Shown here: piece by piece, positions 6,180-9,485 of the stretch
Layout: the number at the start of each line of letters is the position of its first letter
Numbering within the stretch: the stretch's first letter is position 1
NCBI GenBank assembly: GCA_025774865.1
Contig: JALGZO010000351.1
Location: 1 to 9,485, forward strand
Direction of reading: 5' to 3'
Length of the DNA stretch: 9,485 bases
DNA from: a bacterium
GTDB lineage: Bacteria; ARS69
Translations under genes and position numbers: made by a program
Notes under the pieces: model-generated
What the model was told of the DNA's origin: nothing
The model's input: only the letters and a program-made list of their open reading frames with translations
The model's database searches: none

Positions 6180-7216
6180 TAGGGCTCCCCTACCATGGAT
6201 GTCGCCGCCGCCTGCCGCCGATGCTCCTCGACTGCGGCGCGGATCCTGTCGAGCTCTTCCTGCGAGTACAGCGAGCCCACGCCACGTTGGGCCGCGGCGG
6301 CTCCGATGCGGCGGAAAACGCTCATCGCGTCCTCCCCGATGGGCACGACCGCGATACCCGCCTTCTGGATGTCGAGAATGGCCTCCCGGTTCTCCCGCCG
6401 TGACGCCGCCTTCAGGCGCTCGAACACGTCGGCCGCGATCTCCCGCACCTTCTCTCGCGAGGCGGGCGAGACCTTTTCGTACGCGCGCTTCGATACGATG
6501 ACGGCCCCGATCGCGTGGGTGACCGGAACCTCCGACATCGCGGCCACCTGCGTGTGCCACTGTAGAACGACGGCCGCGTATGGCGAGCAGTAGACACCGT
6601 CGATCAGTCCCGTCTGCAGGCTCGTGTAGACGTCCGTGATCGCGAGTGACACCGGCGCGACCCCCGCTTCCGCGAACAACGCCTCCGGCAGCGGGTCCCC
6701 CTCCCAAAGCCACATCTTCTGGCTACGCAGCTCCGCCAGATCCGCTACCGGCTTCTTCGTGAACAGGTGGATGAATCCGACCTCCGCCCAGCCGAGGAGC
6801 GCGTATCCCGCGTCCCCGAGCTTCCTCTCGAACTCGGAACCGAACTGCTCGTACATGGCGTCGATCTCGTCCTCGGTCTCGAGCAGAAACGGTACCTCGA
6901 GAACCCGCAGAGACGGCGCGACGGCGCCGAGCCCGTTCCCGGTGAAGCCGCCGCCGTGCAGTTGTCCGGATCGCATCTTGCGGAGCACGAGCCGCTCGTC
7001 CCCCTGGATGCCGCCCGCGTAGAACTTGAAGCCGATCTCGTTGTCGGTCGCCTCACGAACCCGGTCGTCGAGCTCGTGCATCAGGTTCATCCACGTCGAT
7101 CCTTCCGGCGCGAGCGTTGCGACTTTGAGCAGCACCTTCGGTTTCTTCGCCGCGACGCTTCCGCCGAGCGCAAGGGTGAGGATCACGGTGGTGGCGACGA
7201 CTCGGACCATTCTCAT
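6179..7216 (-). CDS. dctP: TRAP transporter periplasmic solute-binding protein (DctP family, TatP-type)
   Basis: The receptor that captures substrate in the periplasm and delivers it to the DctQM membrane complex. It is 345 residues, normal for the family. The signal peptide spans residues 1-23, ending SVAA before KKPK. There is no lipobox cysteine, so the mature protein is soluble, unlike the T. pallidum TatP lipoprotein. Family features in order: LKVATLAPEGSTW at the mature N-terminus, FYAGGIQGDERLVLRKMRSGQLHGG, LEVPFLLE, the hinge segment LRSQKMWLWEG, and LAITDVYTSLQTGLIDGVYCSPYA, the classic EVY-ALQ-G-VDG block. At the position of the conserved carboxylate-binding arginine of ordinary DctP proteins there is W169 (or L170), with K167 just before. 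The start at ATG 7216 has GGAG 7 bases upstream (7224-7227 on the + strand); an upstream in-frame start at 7267 would bury the signal peptide. It lies 13 bases after tatT and 8 bases before dctQ. The ligand is unknown. Confidence 0.95.
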   Translation of the reverse strand: MRMVRVVATTVILTLALGGSVAAKKPKVLLKVATLAPEGSTWMNLMHELDDRVREATDNEIGFKFYAGGIQGDERLVLRKMRSGQLHGGGFTGNGLGAVAPSLRVLEVPFLLETEDEIDAMYEQFGSEFERKLGDAGYALLGWAEVGFIHLFTKKPVADLAELRSQKMWLWEGDPLPEALFAEAGVAPVSLAITDVYTSLQTGLIDGVYCSPYAAVVLQWHTQVAAMSEVPVTHAIGAVIVSKRAYEKVSPASREKVREIAADVFERLKAASRRENREAILDIQKAGIAVVPIGEDAMSVFRRIGAAAAQRGVGSLYSQEELDRIRAAVEEHRRQAAATSMVGEP

Positions 7217-7229
7217 CGGACTTCTCCGT

Positions 7230-8105
7230 TCACTCGAAGATCTCTTCGCTTCGTTCGAGGAGCACATCCGCCTGGAGGCGCGCGATCTGATTGAGGAGCT
7301 CCCCGTCCGGGAGCTGGCCCGCGGGGGCTTCGAGAACTTCTCGGAGGGAGGACTCGAATGCGTCCTGGTCGAACGTCTGGACGCAGTAAGTCTTCGCGAA
7401 AAACACCTGCGCCAAGAGCAGGTTCCGGCTCGACACCTCGAACGCCCGATCGAACTCCTTTCGCGCGCGCTCCGGATCCCCGCCGAGCATCACCGGCCGG
7501 CTGGCATGCATCGCCCCCAAGAGGATCCTCGGCATCCCCCAGAAGAGAGTATCGTCCAGTTCGGCGACCCTCTCGACCAGGGGCATCAAGCGGGCGAAAT
7601 CCGCCACCGCGGCGGGACGGCCGAGGTTCAGCTCGATCCACATCCCCCAATTCCCACAGACCCAGAGGAGGGCCTCGGCGTCGCGCTCGCGAAGCTCTTC
7701 GACCGCGGCCTCCACTTCGGCGAAGCTTCCCTCGCGAATCGCGGCCGCCGTCTCGGGCCGGTCGAGCGCTTGCCACCCGAGCTCGCGCCCTCGATCGTAC
7801 AGCTCCGACGCCCGCGCCGGATCCTCCTCTTCCACGAACGCGAAGCCGTATGCGAAGTACAGCATCGATGCGAGGACGGCGATGTCGCGGTTCTTCGGAT
7901 TCGTCTCGATCATGCCTTCGAGGAGAAGAAGGCTCGTCGGGAGGGCGTCGCGCACGAGCTGCGTATCCTCGGAGCGCAGCGCGACGTCGACGGTGTTCTG
8001 GAGCACCGGCGTCATCATGTTGACGGTCATCCGGGACGTACTGCACCCCAAGGTGCCCAGAAGGACGACCGCGAGCACGATCCTCCCCCATCCCGGATGC
8101 GACAT
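7230..8105 (-). CDS. tatT: TatT-type TPR lipoprotein of a TRAP transporter (TPAT)
   Basis: This 291-residue protein belongs to the TatT family described from Treponema pallidum Tp0956, an all-helical TPR lipoprotein that forms a trimer with a central pore and binds the TRAP binding protein. A signal peptide (R8, hydrophobic core 9-19) ends at GTLGC, making C21 the likely lipidated cysteine. The -3 residue is T rather than L, so the lipobox is imperfect; S22 at +2 suggests outer-membrane sorting. Helical repeats include the segment from [18 protein letters not shown] through [12 protein letters not shown], a second around [14 protein letters not shown], and a third with [18 protein letters not shown]. 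The C-terminal block [21 protein letters not shown], then LREVL and [15 protein letters not shown] is typical of the family. It is the first gene of the operon, with a strong ribosome binding site. In this position it probably guides ligand from the outer membrane to the binding protein (inferred from the family). Confidence 0.9.
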   Translation of the reverse strand: MSHPGWGRIVLAVVLLGTLGCSTSRMTVNMMTPVLQNTVDVALRSEDTQLVRDALPTSLLLLEGMIETNPKNRDIAVLASMLYFAYGFAFVEEEDPARASELYDRGRELGWQALDRPETAAAIREGSFAEVEAAVEELRERDAEALLWVCGNWGMWIELNLGRPAAVADFARLMPLVERVAELDDTLFWGMPRILLGAMHASRPVMLGGDPERARKEFDRAFEVSSRNLLLAQVFFAKTYCVQTFDQDAFESSLREVLEAPAGQLPDGELLNQIARLQADVLLERSEEIFE

Positions 8106-8111
8106 ACCTCA

Positions 8112-8116
8112 CCTCC
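8112..8116 (-). promoter_or_regulatory. Strong ribosome binding site of tatT
   Basis: On the - strand GGAGG lies 6 bases before ATG 8105, within GGGAGGTGA, one of the longest anti-16S matches in the window. It fixes the tatT start. Confidence 0.7.
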
Positions 8117-8139
8117 CTGCCCCCCGCCGGGCGACCGGC

Positions 8140-8168
8140 AGTGTTCTGGGCGGTGGAGCGAGCGTCAA
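8140..8168 (-). promoter_or_regulatory. Candidate promoter of the TRAP/TPAT operon
   Basis: Read on the - strand, TTGACG (8168-8163, 5 of 6 to the -35 consensus) is followed after 17 bases by AACACT (8145-8140, 3 of 6 to the -10). Transcription would begin near 8133, giving a leader of about 28 bases before tatT. The -10 is weak, so an activator or a different sigma factor may be involved. This is the best match by eye in the 170-base divergent gap; no convincing promoter for the + strand gene was found there. Confidence 0.3.
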
Positions 8169-8265
8169 GGCGAATCCGCGAACGGTCCTGCCCCACTTTC
8201 CCCGATTCCAGAAACTTCCACGATGTCCCCCGAGTACCATGCGCACCAGGGTATGCTGGATCGTC

Positions 8266-8269
8266 GAGG
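8266..8269 (+). promoter_or_regulatory. Ribosome binding site deciding the start of the thioredoxin-fold gene
   Basis: GAGG lies 6 bases before ATG 8276. The open frame extends upstream to a GTG at 8141, but starting there would place about 45 unrelated residues in front of the signal peptide, so ATG 8276 is preferred. Confidence 0.5.
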
Positions 8270-8275
8270 TCGATC

Positions 8276-9485
8276 ATGGTTTGCAGGCTCCGCCGAATGA
8301 CCCTCTTCCTCTCCGTCGCGGCGAGCCTCGTCGCGGCGACCGCGGCTTCCTCGGGAGAGGGTCGAAGGCCGTTGCCCGGCCCGGAGGAGATCGCCGCGCT
8401 GCCCGACGACGGCGGACCGGAGTGGAACCGGCTCATCTTCGAGCAAAGCCCCTACCTCCTTCAGCATGCCGGCAACCCCGTGGATTGGTACCCGTGGGGC
8501 GAGGAGGCCTTCGCGAAGGCCACGGCCGAGGACAAGCCGATCTTTCTCTCCATCGGCTACTCCACCTGCCACTGGTGCCACGTCATGGAGACGGAGTCGT
8601 TCGAAGACGACGAGGTCGCCGACCTCCTGAACGAAGGATTCGTCTGCGTGAAGCTCGACCGGGAGGAACGACCCGACGTCGACCAGGTCTACATGTCGAT
8701 CACGCAAGCGATGAACAACCGCGGCGGCTGGCCCATGACGGTCGTGATGTCGGCGGACAAACGGCCGTTCTTCACCGGGACGTACTTCCCGAAGCATGGT
8801 CGGTACGGCCGCACGGGCATGATGGAACTCCTCCCCGAGCTGAAGCGCCAGTGGGAAGAGGATCGGCCGCGCCTCCTCGACTCGTCCGCAAAGGTGCTCG
8901 CGCGCGTCCAGCTCAGCCAGACGGGGCCACGCGCGGAGCTGCTCGGAGCCTCAGCGCTCGACTCGGGCTTCCTTCAGCTCAGTCGCCGCTACGACCGCCA
9001 GCTGGGCGGTTTCGGCAACGCGCCGAAGTTCCCGATCCCGCACAACCTGCGCTACCTGCTCCGCTACTGGAGAAGGACCGGAAAGGACGAGGCCCGGCAG
9101 ATGGTCGAGACGACGCTCGACGAGGGATCACGTGGGCTTCGGCTTCCACCGCTACTCGACGGATCGCGTCTGGCTCGTCCCCCACTTCGAGAAGATGCTC
9201 TACGATCAGGCGCTCCTCGCCATGGCCTACGTCGAAGCGTTCCAGGCGATCGGCGACCCGGCGTACGCCCGCACGGCACGGGAGATCTTCACTTACGTCC
9301 TGCGCGACATGACGTCGCCCGAGGGCGCGTTCTACTCCGCCGAGGACGCCGACAGCGAGGGCCGGGAGGGGAAGTTCTATCTCTGGCAACCGGATGAGGT
9401 CATCGGCGTGCTCGGCGCCGAGGAGGGAGAGCTCTTCAACTCCGTCTTCGACATCACGGCCCAAGGCAACTTCCGGGACCCGCAC
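8276..9485 (+). CDS. Exported thioredoxin-fold protein, DUF255/SPATA20/YyaL family; frame broken near 9125 and 3' end outside the window
   Basis: Relatives (bacterial YyaL, human SPATA20) join an N-terminal thioredoxin-like domain (Thioredox_DsbH) to an alpha/alpha barrel resembling sugar epimerases; no reaction is firmly established. The N-terminus has a signal peptide (VCRLRR, hydrophobic core, ATAA before SS near residue 24), so the product is exported. Family motifs follow: [23 protein letters not shown], then [10 protein letters not shown] with the redox pair C98 and C101, [19 protein letters not shown], and [11 protein letters not shown] (243-253). The frame holds to E283 (GAG at 9122-9124). 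One extra base (9125) then shifts it, and the family sequence resumes in another frame as [11 protein letters not shown] (from 9126), [12 protein letters not shown] and [11 protein letters not shown], open to the window edge. The short glycine-rich motif expected between TLD and DH is absent. Without correction, the original frame runs on nonsensically to TGA 9395-9397. This is either a recent pseudogene or a sequence/assembly error. Roughly the first 60% of the family length is present. Confidence 0.88.
9116..9134 (+). other. Frameshift junction with a short apparent deletion
   Basis: Codons CTC GAC GAG (9116-9124) end the first frame, base 9125 is unpaired, and GAT CAC GTG (9126-9134) opens the second. 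Family members have about eight residues between TLD and DH, including a GGI-type motif, which needs about 24 bases. Only 4 are present, so a deletion of about 20 bases, not a multiple of three, explains both the missing residues and the shift. The size is estimated from remembered relatives, not an alignment. Confidence 0.7.

Noticed and set aside
7026-8300. A 424-codon open frame on the + strand opposite tatT and the tatP start
   Set aside because: The opposite strand encodes tatT with a signal peptide, family motifs and a strong ribosome binding site. The + strand product shows no domain and is low in complexity.
7882-9312. A 476-codon + strand frame overlapping the thioredoxin-fold gene
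   Set aside because: It is a shifted copy of the DUF255 coding region and antisense to tatT; the translation lacks family motifs. The true continuation after 9125 is in a third frame.
1-9485. CRISPR arrays, tRNA genes, insertion sequences, toxin-antitoxin or defence genes
   Set aside because: No regularly spaced repeats, tRNA-like cloverleaf, transposase or terminal repeats were seen. The XRE regulator has no toxin neighbour: its downstream gene is a housekeeping-type nucleotidase.

Overview
This is a G+C-rich bacterial window, roughly two thirds G+C by eye, with dense gene packing. The organism has a periplasm and probably an outer membrane: the window encodes a lipoprotein, a TRAP transporter with a periplasmic binding protein, and an exported thioredoxin-fold protein. 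The gene content fits an uncultured deltaproteobacterium-like lineage (Myxococcota, Desulfobacterota, Binatota or similar). That placement is a low-confidence guess, because no rRNA or other marker gene is present. No tRNA, rRNA, CRISPR array, insertion sequence or integrase is visible.

Left part, all on the + strand: the 3' end of a TPR-repeat protein (2-334), followed almost without a gap by ribose-5-phosphate isomerase A (rpiA, best start 340). A 165-base gap that is less G+C-rich than its surroundings then holds the likely promoter of a small XRE-family regulator with a C-terminal coiled coil (1216-1566). About 100 bases further on is a full-length HAD-superfamily purine 5'-nucleotidase closely resembling eukaryotic cytosolic 5'-nucleotidase II (1673-3187).

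Middle part, all on the - strand, read from 8105 down to 3197: a five-gene operon. Its order is TatT-type TPR lipoprotein, TRAP solute-binding protein, TRAP small membrane subunit, TRAP large membrane subunit, and a secreted 347-residue protein that I do not recognise. The first four form a TPR-protein-associated TRAP transporter (TPAT), the system known from Treponema pallidum Tp0956/Tp0957. The last three genes are joined by two 4-base ATGA overlaps, so the unknown protein is translationally coupled to the permease and is probably a fifth component. The binding protein lacks the conserved arginine that ordinary TRAP receptors use to bind carboxylates, which suggests a different and perhaps hydrophobic ligand. 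The operon ends 9 bases from the convergent nucleotidase gene.

Right part, + strand: a divergent gene for an exported DUF255/SPATA20/YyaL-type thioredoxin-fold protein with a CHWC motif. Its reading frame breaks at about 9125, where roughly seven conserved residues are also missing. It runs off the window edge. The 170 bases between it and tatT hold a plausible promoter for the transporter operon.

The most rewarding items are the five-gene TPAT operon with its unknown coupled secreted protein, the binding protein without its signature arginine, the extra hydrophobic segment on the small subunit, and the frameshift in the thioredoxin-fold gene.
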